A stretch of DNA of 64,000 nucleotides from Oscillospiraceae bacterium. Lineage in GTDB: Bacteria; Bacillota; Clostridia; Saccharofermentanales; Saccharofermentanaceae. A program made the translations under genes and the position numbers. Positions 33,354-41,388 of this stretch are shown here, piece by piece; position 1 is the stretch's first letter; every line of letters starts with the position of its first letter. Below the pieces are notes generated by a model. That model did not search any database. It was not told where the DNA came from and saw only the letters and a program-made list of their open reading frames with translations. The stretch lies in the NCBI GenBank assembly GCA_902787975.1, contig CADAIP010000016.1, positions 1 through 64,000 of the forward strand, in the 5' to 3' direction.

Positions 33354-34604
33354 TTATTCTTCAGGCAGCTGGTTCCCGCCATTGTCGAGTTCATCGAACA
33401 TCTGCCTGACGGAAGGAGCATTCTTGGTAAGCTTCTTGATGGACAAGTCTTCAGCCTTGTTGTTTGCAAGACGCAAATTGTTCTCGGAAGACATGAGCGC
33501 TTTCTTGACCTTCTCGAGATGGTCAATCGTCTTGTCGATCTCTTCGATCGCAGTCTGGAACTTCTCTGATGCGATCCTGTAATTCTTGCCGAAAGCATCC
33601 TTAAAGTCCTGCATGTTACTCTCGAAATTAACGAGGTCGAGCTGCTGGTTCCTGACTACCTGAAGTTCTCTCTGATACTGCAGTGAATTGAGTGCGGCAT
33701 TTCTTAAGAGAGTGATCATCGGGATGAAGAACTGCGGTCTGATAACATACATTTTGGGATACTTGTAAGAGACATCAACGATGCCGTTGTTATAGTAATC
33801 GTTATCACTCTCAAGAAGTGAGACCAGGACTGCATATTCGCAGTGCTTCTCATTTCTGTCCTTGTCGAGTTCCTTGAAGAAATCTTCGTTCTTGTGTTTG
33901 CTTGCAGTGGTGTCCATCTCGTTCTTCATCTCGAACATGATGGAGATGAACTCAACGCCTTCAGGATCTGCTTCCCTGAAGATAAAGTCGCCCTTACTTC
34001 CGGATTCGCTGACCTGGTTGTCCTTCTCGAAATATGCATTCGGGAAAGCCGTCATACGCAAACTGTTGAACTGGTTCTGGCAGTGCTGCTCAAGGCTCTC
34101 GCCGACCATCTTGGTGGACTGGCGGGCCTTCATGTCCTTATAGTAATCGATCTGGTCATCCTTGAGCTTAAGCTGGTTCTTATAGTTCTCTTCGAGATTC
34201 TTCTCCTTAAGAGCACTCTCAGTCTTCTGGTTGTCGATCTGGCTCTTAAGCCTGATGATCTCGGCTTCTTTTTCTGCAAGGATCTTGTCCTTGCCACTTA
34301 CAGCTTCAGTGATGGCAAGCTTCTGCTGTGAATCATTCATCTCAAGCTTGTTCTTGAGCTGCTGGATCTCCATGTCTTTCTCGGCAAGAACTTTATCCTT
34401 ATTGGTCAGGGCAGCATTATAGTTTTTCTCCTGCTCCATCTGGGCCATCTTGATGTCATTCTTATTCTTCTCTTCCAACTCCCTGGCACGCTTATGGAGT
34501 TCATCTTCAAATGCTTCATTCCTTACCTGGCTTAACAGCTCGGCATAACCTGACTCGTCTACCTGGAAAACTTCGCCACACTTGGGGCACTTGATCTCAT
34601 GCAT
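33354..34604 (-). CDS. DUF2130 domain protein, zinc ribbon plus coiled coil
   Basis: This is a 416-residue protein. ATG 34604 (MHEIKCPKCGEVFQVDESGY) has AGGAGG 11 bases upstream; the longer frame begins with TTG. An N-terminal zinc-ribbon half (CPKC), a long coiled coil (~30-150), then the DUF2130 core: SKGDFIFREADPEGVEFISIMFEMKNEMD resembles the Asp...Glu-x-Lys of PD-(D/E)XK nucleases, followed by KHKNEDFFKELDKDR and YPKMYVIRPQFF. The family is widespread but its role is not established; a DNA-processing function is plausible from the motif. Confidence 0.8.
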   Translation of the reverse strand: MHEIKCPKCGEVFQVDESGYAELLSQVRNEAFEDELHKRARELEEKNKNDIKMAQMEQEKNYNAALTNKDKVLAEKDMEIQQLKNKLEMNDSQQKLAITEAVSGKDKILAEKEAEIIRLKSQIDNQKTESALKEKNLEENYKNQLKLKDDQIDYYKDMKARQSTKMVGESLEQHCQNQFNSLRMTAFPNAYFEKDNQVSESGSKGDFIFREADPEGVEFISIMFEMKNEMDTTASKHKNEDFFKELDKDRNEKHCEYAVLVSLLESDNDYYNNGIVDVSYKYPKMYVIRPQFFIPMITLLRNAALNSLQYQRELQVVRNQQLDLVNFESNMQDFKDAFGKNYRIASEKFQTAIEEIDKTIDHLEKVKKALMSSENNLRLANNKAEDLSIKKLTKNAPSVRQMFDELDNGGNQLPEE

Positions 34605-34723
34605 ACTGATACGATCCTCCTGATTCAAATCTTTATGGCCTAATTATAATCCATCCGAAACCCGATATACGGCCAATAATCGTACTCATCGCCCGGCCCG
34701 CTGCGACCATGATTTGTGATTCG

Positions 34724-34752
34724 TTGACGATGCCAATTCCGGACGATATAAT
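34724..34752 (+). promoter_or_regulatory. Near-consensus sigma-A promoter of a small RNA
   Basis: TTGACG (34724-34729), 17-bp spacer, TATAAT (34747-34752). No open reading frame follows before a terminator ~80 bases downstream. Confidence 0.75.
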
Positions 34753-34758
34753 GAAGTT

Positions 34759-34846
34759 GTGATGAGGTGTTACCGGTCGACGGTTGCCCTCGCTATGTTT
34801 GGTTAGAACCGCCCATGTATGAAGGCTACGGGCGGTTTACTTTTGC
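34759..34846 (+). ncRNA. Probable ~85-nt small RNA with intrinsic terminator
   Basis: The start is predicted from the promoter at 34724-34752. It ends at the hairpin AACCGCCC (34807-34814) / GGGCGGTT (34830-34837) followed by TACTTTTGCC. Inside are GGTGTTACCGG and CGACGGTTGCC, which may pair. The hairpin style recalls the antisense RNAs of type I toxin-antitoxin loci in Firmicutes, but no toxin reading frame overlaps it. It is therefore either an orphan antitoxin-like RNA or an unrelated regulator. Confidence 0.6.
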
Positions 34847-34866
34847 CTTGTTTTCGATAGCGCGGA

Positions 34867-34980
34867 AGTTCAGTCAATAGTTCAGTCTACAGACGGAACA
34901 AAAGACTGAACTTTATATTATTTTCGCGATTGTTCAGTCAAAAGTTCAGTCTATAGACGGAACAAAAGACTGAACTTTTT
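34867..34980. repeat. GTTCAGTC palindromic units, two tandem copies
   Basis: Each copy is GTTCAGTC, 3 nt, AGTTCAGTCT, 14-nt centre containing GGAACAAA, AGACTGAACT. The inner arms are at 34878-34887/34902-34911 and 34942-34951/34966-34975, starts 64 bp apart. The second is followed by TTTTTT on the plus strand and could terminate. Geometry differs from the 39-40-nt families (shorter centre, doubled left arm). Confidence 0.75.
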
Positions 34981-35054
34981 TGAGATTGAGCCCTCTAACT
35001 GAAATTGAACACTTTAACTAAGGCTGAACTTTTTAACATGAGCAGATCAGGCTC

Positions 35055-35726
35055 TTACTTATGTCTTCTCTTATAATCCTCACGGACTTCGTCGAGCATC
35101 TCTTCTGAGCAGAAGGCTTCGTTCATTGCCTTCGCGCTCTTGGCACCTCTTGCGCAGGAGACCATCTTGTTCATCACCTGGAAGTTAAGTGCTGTTCCAG
35201 CGCTGTCGCATTCGTACCTTACAGCATGCTGCCTGTCCACGCCGAACCTGTCTGCAACGCCTACCGCATCGATGTTTGCGCCGAGGAAGATGAATTCCCA
35301 GTGATACTTTTCCTTCTGCTTTTCGATCATCTTTTTGACCTTGTCATAGGAATACTGTCTGCTGGAATTCTCCATGCCATCTGTCGTGATGATGAAGAGT
35401 GTCTTCTCCGGAACGTCTTCTTCCCTTGCATACTTATGGACATTTCCGATGTGATGGATCGCGCCGCCTACTGCATCGAGAAGTGCTGTCGATCCTCTGA
35501 CATAGTATTCCTTTTCCGTGATGGGGCTGATCTTATCGAGAGGGACTCTGTCGTGAAGCACATCTGTCTGCCCGTCGAAAAGCACTGTTGAGATCAATGC
35601 CTCGCCCTCTTCTTTTTTTTGCTTTTCGATCATGGAGTTGTAGCCTCCGATCGTGTCGCTTTCAAGTCCGCTCATTGAGCCGCTTCTGTCCAGGATAAAT
35701 ACGATTTCCGTTAAACCTTTTTTCAT
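35055..35726 (-). CDS. VWA-domain protein (TerY-like)
   Basis: This is a 223-residue soluble protein consisting of one VWA domain. The MIDAS is intact (FILDRSGSMSGLESD), then RGSTALLDAVGGA and FIITTDGMEN. This short, cytosolic VWA class resembles TerY-type proteins that accompany tellurite or phosphorylation-linked stress modules. GAGG is eight bases upstream. It lies downstream of a macro-domain gene on the same strand, separated by ~100 bases and a small hairpin. Function is inferred only from the fold. Confidence 0.8.
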   Translation of the reverse strand: MKKGLTEIVFILDRSGSMSGLESDTIGGYNSMIEKQKKEEGEALISTVLFDGQTDVLHDRVPLDKISPITEKEYYVRGSTALLDAVGGAIHHIGNVHKYAREEDVPEKTLFIITTDGMENSSRQYSYDKVKKMIEKQKEKYHWEFIFLGANIDAVGVADRFGVDRQHAVRYECDSAGTALNFQVMNKMVSCARGAKSAKAMNEAFCSEEMLDEVREDYKRRHK

Positions 35727-35808
35727 TTTACTTTCCTCACTTTCTATCGCTATTCCTTTGCGAATGTTTGATCGTGAGTTCAGTATAGGATCTTATGAGG
35801 GGTCAGGG

Positions 35809-35825
35809 GTCGCCTGTCAGGCGAC
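35809..35825. repeat. Short perfect hairpin between macro and VWA genes
   Basis: GTCGCCT-GTC-AGGCGAC, with nearby GGGGTCAGGGGTC direct repeats. It has no T-run on the transcribed minus strand, so it is not a classic terminator; a processing or stability hairpin is possible. Confidence 0.4.
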
Positions 35826-35829
35826 ATTT

Positions 35830-36969
35830 TCACGCGCCGAGCTGCGGCTGGTCGTGGTCGAAAAGCGCTCCGTTAATGAGCATCAGGTCATATATGCCAT
35901 GGTCTATCGAATATTCGATTATGAGATCGAATATGCTCGACGGCGAAAAGGCGTAGCCCGCACGTCTTAAGAAATCCCTGGTCTCGTCGAGATTAAGGCG
36001 GAGAGCCAGTGCGAACGCAACCGCGGTATTCTTTTTGGGCTGATAATTCTTGTTGCTTCTTATCTTCGAGAAAAGCTTCCTGTCGACATTTGCGCGCTTG
36101 TATACTTCAGTGTCCGAATAACCTTTTTCGGTGATGAGCCTTAAGAGGCTCTCCTGCCAGGTCTCACCGATATTCTTGACCACATCATCAAGTGATCTTT
36201 TAGGGGCTGCACAGGCCTCGGACATGGACATGGCTGCCGGAGGCTCTACCATCATTGCATTCCTGCCGGTTGCAAAAAGTCCTCTGCGCTCATTTCTCAA
36301 ACGCTCATTTCTCAAGCGTTCTTTGCGTGATCTTCTCTCACGATGGAAATCGGCGGGTGCTTCTTCACATACGTCAAATGAAGGCATCTCCATTCTGTCT
36401 TCCATGACAGCTTCGCCGTACTCTTCTTCGATCTTTTCTTCAACGTAATTCTCATCGATGAACCGGTCGACACCTGCGAATATCTTGTCCGATAATGCGA
36501 AAGATTCGCTGTCGAAAACAACGAGTGTGATATCCATCTCGTGATCTGCAAGAAAACTGCCAAATACCGATGTCGCGATCAGGAGGGCATCAGGCTTCGG
36601 GAAGCCATATGTGCCGGTCGCAAGGAGCGGGAACGCGATGCTCTCAAGCTCTAATTCTGCCGCCTTGTTAAGACAGTTCTGATAGCACTTTCTGACAGTC
36701 TCCTTCTCGCCGTAATCTCCGCCCTGCCAGATGGGGCCTACGGTGTGGAAAATGTATTTCGCATCGAGATCAAAAGCGGGCGTAACAGCCAAGTCGCCTT
36801 CAGCGATCCTGCCGATCTTCTTGCGCTCTGCAAGGAGCTTTTCGGCGCCGGCGGCATTATAGACAGCACTGTCGGTTCCGGCAGAATAAACGGGCTCCGG
36901 ATTTGCAGTGTTGACGATCGCGTCAGCTTTGATTTTCGTGATGTCATTACGGACGATCTTAAAAGACAT
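35830..36969 (-). CDS. Macro-domain protein with C-terminal HTH-like domain
   Basis: This is a 379-residue protein. The N-terminal macro domain (~1-165) has IVNTANPEPVYSAGTDSAVYNAAG and PLLATGTYGFPK for ADP-ribose binding. A linker with a KERLRNERLRNERRG repeat follows, then a C-terminal domain (~275-379) with YSDTEVYKRANVDRKLFSKIR and FALALRLNLDETRDFLRRAGY, resembling an XRE-type HTH. It probably binds or hydrolyses ADP-ribose derivatives and may bind nucleic acid. A promoter (36989-37016) precedes it and AAGAGG precedes the ATG. The VWA gene downstream may be a partner. Confidence 0.82.
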   Translation of the reverse strand: MSFKIVRNDITKIKADAIVNTANPEPVYSAGTDSAVYNAAGAEKLLAERKKIGRIAEGDLAVTPAFDLDAKYIFHTVGPIWQGGDYGEKETVRKCYQNCLNKAAELELESIAFPLLATGTYGFPKPDALLIATSVFGSFLADHEMDITLVVFDSESFALSDKIFAGVDRFIDENYVEEKIEEEYGEAVMEDRMEMPSFDVCEEAPADFHRERRSRKERLRNERLRNERRGLFATGRNAMMVEPPAAMSMSEACAAPKRSLDDVVKNIGETWQESLLRLITEKGYSDTEVYKRANVDRKLFSKIRSNKNYQPKKNTAVAFALALRLNLDETRDFLRRAGYAFSPSSIFDLIIEYSIDHGIYDLMLINGALFDHDQPQLGA

Positions 36970-36988
36970 ATTGCACCTCTTGCCTCAT

Positions 36989-37016
36989 ATTATATCGCCT
37001 GGCGCTGATGTGACAA
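36989..37016 (-). promoter_or_regulatory. Promoter of the macro-domain gene
   Basis: On the minus strand TTGTCA (37016-37011), 16-bp spacer, TATAAT (36994-36989), about 20 bases before the start codon. Confidence 0.6.
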
Positions 37017-37176
37017 AGATGTAAGTATTGCGTAAGCAAAATCAATGGAGCGGGAGCTTCTGTTTTCCTATACTCAAGCTGTCATCCGAAATTGCCTTAC
37101 TCTTAAGGAAATCTTAATGTTTTTGCCACAACTATTTAAAAGCAATTGTGCAATAATGTGTGCCGGGAGAGAAAAC

Positions 37177-38499
37177 ATGGAAACAATCAGGATTATAAAT
37201 TTCATCATCACGGCCATCTTCGCCGTATGTTATTCATATCAGTTCATTTACGTTCCTGTATCGCTCTGGATGCAGCACCGCGAAAAGAAGGCAAAAAAAG
37301 CCGCCTTGTCCAACGCTTCCGGCAATGCCGATAACGCGCTTTGCGAACGTAACCTCAAGAACTACGCAGTCCTCATCTGCGCAAGAAACGAAGAGAACGT
37401 CATAGGCGACCTCATAGACAGCATCAACGGCCAGACATATAAGGGCGGAGTCACCACATTCGTTATGGCTGACAACTGCACTGACAACACATACGGCGTC
37501 GCTATCGCACACGGCGCAGTCGCTTACACCAGAAGATCAATTGACAAGATCGGCAAGGGCTATGCAATGGAAGCACTTCTCGGCGAGATCAAAAAGGATT
37601 TCCCTTCAGGTTTTGACGGATATTTTGTTTTCGATGCCGACAACGTCCTTGCGCCCGATTACATCGAAGAAATGCACAAGTGCCATCTTGAAGGCAACGA
37701 AGCCATCACTTCTTACCGCAACATCAAGAACTACGGCGACAACTGGATCAGCGCAGGCTACGGTCTCTGGTTCTTAAGAGAGACAATGTACCTCAACTAC
37801 GCACGCTACAAGCTGGGCTCTTCGGCTGCGATCTCCGGCACGGGATTCTTCTTCTCAGATGCAGTCCTCAAGGATATCGGCGGATGGCCTTTCCACCTTC
37901 TTACGGAAGACATCGAATTCACTATCAACCGTGTCTGCAAAGGCCGCAAGATCGCATTCTGCAGAAGCGCCGTTTTCTACGACGAACAGCCCACATCTTT
38001 AAGACAGTCTTTCAGACAGCGCATGCGCTGGGCAAGAGGCTACTTCCAGGTCTTCCATCACTATGGCAAGGCCCTCACACGTGAGACTTTCCACGGTAAT
38101 TTCGCGGCATTCGACATGGCCATGAACATCATGCCGGCATTCTTCCTTACCGCAACGTCGATCGTCTGCAATCTTGCATACGGCATCATCGGCGCGGCAA
38201 CGGGCGGCGACATCACGATCGCGCTCTGGTCAATGTGTGAGACTATCTTCAATGCATGTGCGCTCCTCATTGTCTTAGGCGGCATCACGACCGTCACGGA
38301 ATGGAAGAACATCCACGCCGGTGTGGCAAGAAAGATCTTCTCGATCTTCACATTCCCGCTCTTCATGCTCACGTACATTCCGGTCGCATTTGCAGCGATC
38401 TTCGTAAACCCCGGCTGGAAGCCGATCAAGCACAAGGCCACAACGTCTTCACTCATGACAGCTCAGGCCCGTGCGGAAACAAAAGAGAAAATCTCCTGA
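37177..38499 (+). CDS. Family 2 membrane glycosyltransferase
   Basis: This is a 440-residue protein. METIRIINFII at 37177 has GGGAGAG upstream and is preferred to 37045, which only extends a frame through the promoter region. One N-terminal span, a GT-A domain with VFDADNVLAPDY (Asp-x-Asp), LTEDIEFT and the RQRMRWARGY motif of processive beta-glycosyltransferases, then about four C-terminal spans. It probably polymerises or transfers a sugar for an exopolysaccharide or glycolipid. It is monocistronic with a strong terminator. Confidence 0.88.
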   Translation: METIRIINFIITAIFAVCYSYQFIYVPVSLWMQHREKKAKKAALSNASGNADNALCERNLKNYAVLICARNEENVIGDLIDSINGQTYKGGVTTFVMADNCTDNTYGVAIAHGAVAYTRRSIDKIGKGYAMEALLGEIKKDFPSGFDGYFVFDADNVLAPDYIEEMHKCHLEGNEAITSYRNIKNYGDNWISAGYGLWFLRETMYLNYARYKLGSSAAISGTGFFFSDAVLKDIGGWPFHLLTEDIEFTINRVCKGRKIAFCRSAVFYDEQPTSLRQSFRQRMRWARGYFQVFHHYGKALTRETFHGNFAAFDMAMNIMPAFFLTATSIVCNLAYGIIGAATGGDITIALWSMCETIFNACALLIVLGGITTVTEWKNIHAGVARKIFSIFTFPLFMLTYIPVAFAAIFVNPGWKPIKHKATTSSLMTAQARAETKEKIS

Positions 38500-38517
38500 C
38501 AGTCAATCGAATATAGA

Positions 38518-38559
38518 ACGGGGGTGCCTTCCTTACCAGGCGCCCCCGTATTTTTTTTT
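38518..38559 (+). terminator. Strong intrinsic terminator
   Basis: ACGGGGGTGCCT (38518-38529) and AGGCGCCCCCGT (38538-38549) form a 12-bp stem with one G-U pair, followed by A and a run of nine T. It ends the glycosyltransferase transcript. Confidence 0.92.
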
Positions 38560-38622
38560 ATTTTCGGAACGAGAAAGAGTGCTGTTCCTTATTTTCTGTC
38601 TGAAACGAATAACGGCTGATCC

Positions 38623-38787
38623 TTATTTTCGAGCAGTGGAAGAACAGCTGCCAACGCCGTGCTTCTTCATGCATTCGGCACAGTTACCGCAGCACGGGCT
38701 CGTCTTCTTGCGCCTGACTGCAAGCACGACCGCTCCAACCAGGACCGCCGCGATTACCGCTAACAGAATATAATCTACAGGTCTCAT
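38623..38787 (-). CDS. FeoB-associated Cys-rich membrane protein
   Basis: This is a 54-residue protein, MRPVDYILLAVIAAVLVGAV, with one span followed by a basic stretch and CCGNCAECMKKHGVGSC. This matches the small Cys-rich proteins that follow feoB in Firmicutes, proposed to aid ferrous iron transport. The ATG overlaps the feoB stop codon (ATGA), with GGGAGG upstream, so translation is coupled. The longer open frame upstream is out of register with this site. Confidence 0.85.
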   Translation of the reverse strand: MRPVDYILLAVIAAVLVGAVVLAVRRKKTSPCCGNCAECMKKHGVGSCSSTARK

Positions 38788-41156
38788 ACAAGTCCTCCCG
38801 TGCATGCCAGCACGATGATCCTGAACAGGAAGCTTACGATCCACGCGAGGATGCACTGCCAGGCGACGACTGCGACTGACCACTTCCAGCCGAGCTCACG
38901 CTTTACGGATGCGATAGCCGCAACGCAGGGCGTGTACAAAAGGCTGAAGATAAGGAGCGTAGCTGCCTCGACCGTGCCAAGCACCGCACTGATTCCGCCC
39001 TCGGCTCCGAAAAGAACTTCGAGCACGGAAACGACGCTTTCCTTCGCCATGAATCCGCTGATGAGTGACGTCGTGATCCTCCAGTCACCAAGACCCAAAG
39101 GCTTCATTACCGGTGAGATAAAGCCTGAGATCAAAGCCATTATGGACTGTGAAGAATCCTCAACGAGGTTGAATCTTGTGTCAAAACTCTGCAACGCCCA
39201 TACGACAACAGTCGCGACGAGGATTACCGAGAAAGCCTTCTGCAGGAAGTCTTTTGCCTTCTCCCACATGAGCTGTACCGTGCTTCTCAAAGACGGCAGT
39301 CTGTAGTTCGGGAGCTCCATTACGAAAGGCGCTGCCTCGCCCTTGAACAATACCTTTTTGTAGATGAACGCGATGAGGATTCCGATGATGATGCTGAGCA
39401 CATAAAGTCCGATCATGATGAGTCCGCCCTTGCCCGGGAAGAATGAGCTTACGAAGAAAGCGTAGATCGGAAGCTTTGCCGTGCAACTCATAAATGGCGT
39501 TAAGAGTATCGTCATCTTACGGTCCCTGTCGGAAGGAAGCGTTCTCGTGGACATGACCGCTGGAACCGTGCATCCGAAGCCGATAAGGAGCGGCACGATC
39601 GATCTTCCCGACAGTCCGATCTTGCGGAGGATCTTGTCCATGAAGAATGCGATCCTGGCAATGTATCCGCTGTCTTCCAAAAGCGACAGGAAGAAGAACA
39701 TTACAACAACGATAGGCAGGAAGCTCAATACGCTTCCTACGCCCTCGAAAATACCATCGATAATGAGGCTGTGAATTACATCATTAACATGCGCATTCGT
39801 GAGCGCCTGTTCAGTCACGGCGGTCAGTTCTTCGATGCCCAGTTCGAGCAGCCACTGAAGGAACGCGCCGATAACGTTGAATGTCAGGAAGAATACCAGG
39901 CCCATGATCAGGATAAAGATCGGGATCGCTGTAAACTTGCCCGTTAAGATCCTGTCGACCTTCTCGCTTCTCTCACGTTCCCTGTTCTGCACAGGCTTTG
40001 TAACGCACTGGCTGACAAGCTGCATTATGTATGTAAATCTCATATCTGCAACAGCTGCAGCGGGATCGAGTCCGGACTTCTTTTCGACCTTGACCCTGAT
40101 GTGCTCAAGAAGTCCCTGTTCGTTCTCATCAAGACCTAACTGGTTTAAGATCAGCTCGTCTCCCTCAAGCGCTTTGCATGCAGCAAACCTGAGCGGAAGG
40201 CCGGTGTTTTTTGCCTTCTCCTCAATGAGGTGCTCGACCGCGTGGATCGAGCTGTGAATGGGACTGTCGGGTGCGCAGAAATCCTGCTCGAGAGGCTTTT
40301 CGCAATATTTCGCAATATGAAGTGCGTGGGTAATAAGCTCATCGATACCCTGGTTTTTCGCAGCGCTGATCGGAACGACCGGCACACCCAGGATCTGCTC
40401 CATGAGGTTGATGTCAACGGAACCGCCGTTACCGGTCAGCTCGTCCATCATGTTGAGCGCGACAACGACCGGCCTGTCAGTCTCCAGAAGCTGCATCGTC
40501 AGATACAGATTGCGCTCAATGTTCGTGGAGTCAACGATATTGATTATCGCGTCAGGCTTGTTGTCGAGCACGAAATCTCTCGACACGATCTCCTCTTTTG
40601 AATAAGGCGACATCGAATAAATGCCCGGAAGGTCCGTGATCACAGTCTTCGGATTGCCAATTATCGCGCCGTCCTTGCGGTCGACAGTAACGCCCGGGAA
40701 ATTTCCCACGTGCTGGTTGGAACCCGTGAGCCTGTTGAAAAGCGTCGTCTTTCCGCTGTTCTGGTTGCCTACAAGTGCGAAAGAAAGCACGTGGTCATCC
40801 GGCAGCGGATTCTCGGTCTTTTTATCGTGGTGGACACCCGGCTCACCTAAGTTCGGGTGCGCAACATTCGCCTTGTCCTTGCGCTTCTCTTTGGCTGTAT
40901 CTTCAGTCTTGGCTGTATCTTCTGCCTTAACTGCGCTCTCTGTAATCGTGATCTTCTCTGCGTCGTCCAGTCTTAAAGACAGTTCATAACCGTGGATCCT
41001 GACCTCAACCGGGTCTCCCATCGGCGCAAACTTAACGATCGTGATCTCCGCGCCGGGAATGATTCCCATATCGAGAAAATGCTGGCGCAGCGCCCCTTCG
41101 CCGCCAACCGATACTACTCTGCAACTCTGCCCTGCTTTGAGTTCTCTTAAAGTCAT
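38784..41156 (-). CDS. feoB: FeoA-FeoB fusion ferrous iron transporter
   Basis: This is a 790-residue fusion. ATG 41156 (MTLRELKAGQSCRVVSVGGE) has GGGGGG upstream and starts the FeoA SH3-like domain (~1-75). After a charged Lys/Glu/Asp linker comes the FeoB G domain with GNQNSGKTTLFN (G1), a DLPGIYSM G3, LNMMDE G4, the GDI-like region, and a C-terminal core of about eight spans with the gate motifs FGCTVPAVMSTRTL and FMSCTAKLP. It imports Fe2+. A FeoA-FeoB fusion occurs in some Clostridia. Two DtxR-like palindromes upstream indicate iron control. Confidence 0.93.
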   Translation of the reverse strand: MTLRELKAGQSCRVVSVGGEGALRQHFLDMGIIPGAEITIVKFAPMGDPVEVRIHGYELSLRLDDAEKITITESAVKAEDTAKTEDTAKEKRKDKANVAHPNLGEPGVHHDKKTENPLPDDHVLSFALVGNQNSGKTTLFNRLTGSNQHVGNFPGVTVDRKDGAIIGNPKTVITDLPGIYSMSPYSKEEIVSRDFVLDNKPDAIINIVDSTNIERNLYLTMQLLETDRPVVVALNMMDELTGNGGSVDINLMEQILGVPVVPISAAKNQGIDELITHALHIAKYCEKPLEQDFCAPDSPIHSSIHAVEHLIEEKAKNTGLPLRFAACKALEGDELILNQLGLDENEQGLLEHIRVKVEKKSGLDPAAAVADMRFTYIMQLVSQCVTKPVQNRERERSEKVDRILTGKFTAIPIFILIMGLVFFLTFNVIGAFLQWLLELGIEELTAVTEQALTNAHVNDVIHSLIIDGIFEGVGSVLSFLPIVVVMFFFLSLLEDSGYIARIAFFMDKILRKIGLSGRSIVPLLIGFGCTVPAVMSTRTLPSDRDRKMTILLTPFMSCTAKLPIYAFFVSSFFPGKGGLIMIGLYVLSIIIGILIAFIYKKVLFKGEAAPFVMELPNYRLPSLRSTVQLMWEKAKDFLQKAFSVILVATVVVWALQSFDTRFNLVEDSSQSIMALISGFISPVMKPLGLGDWRITTSLISGFMAKESVVSVLEVLFGAEGGISAVLGTVEAATLLIFSLLYTPCVAAIASVKRELGWKWSVAVVAWQCILAWIVSFLFRIIVLACTGGLV

Positions 41157-41245
41157 ATGTGTCCCCCCGCCGTCAACGCCTGCAAAAGTCCTGACTTCGG
41201 GCCCAGTCCCGCACAGCATTGACACCTCTACCAATTTTCGACTTT

Positions 41246-41342
41246 ATTATATACTCGGGTATAAACGGTCGGTATTGACAGTTAGCACAATCTAACTTTA
41301 TGTTGATTCCCTCTATTTTTATACAGTTAGAACAAACTAACT
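41246..41342 (-). promoter_or_regulatory. feo promoter region with two DtxR/IdeR-like operators
   Basis: AGTTAGCACAATCTAACT (41280-41297) and AGTTAGAACAAACTAACT (41325-41342) are near-identical palindromes, 45 bp apart. TATAAT on the minus strand lies at 41251-41246. The GTTAG...CTAAC arms resemble the centre of DtxR/IdeR boxes (TTAGGTTAG..CTAACCTAA), which fits iron-responsive repression of feoAB. A -35 is not clear, so the exact promoter is uncertain. Confidence 0.65.
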
Positions 41343-41388
41343 TCTGCGGCAGGCATTTCCTTGTTTTTTCAGCAGAAGCTTCGGTTTT

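Larger units (their letters stand above)
34605..35054. other. Intergenic region with a small-RNA gene and palindromes
   Basis: This stretch of 450 bp carries a near-consensus promoter and terminator (34724-34837) for a short RNA on the plus strand, then two GTTCAGTC-type palindromic units (34867-34980). No protein-coding gene is convincing; an 18-codon ATG frame on the minus strand has no other support. Confidence 0.6.

Noticed and set aside
34605..34680. 18-codon toxin-like frame (MSTIIGRISGFGWIIIRP) on the minus strand
   Set aside because: It does not overlap the small RNA, has no ribosome-binding site, and is too short to support by eye.
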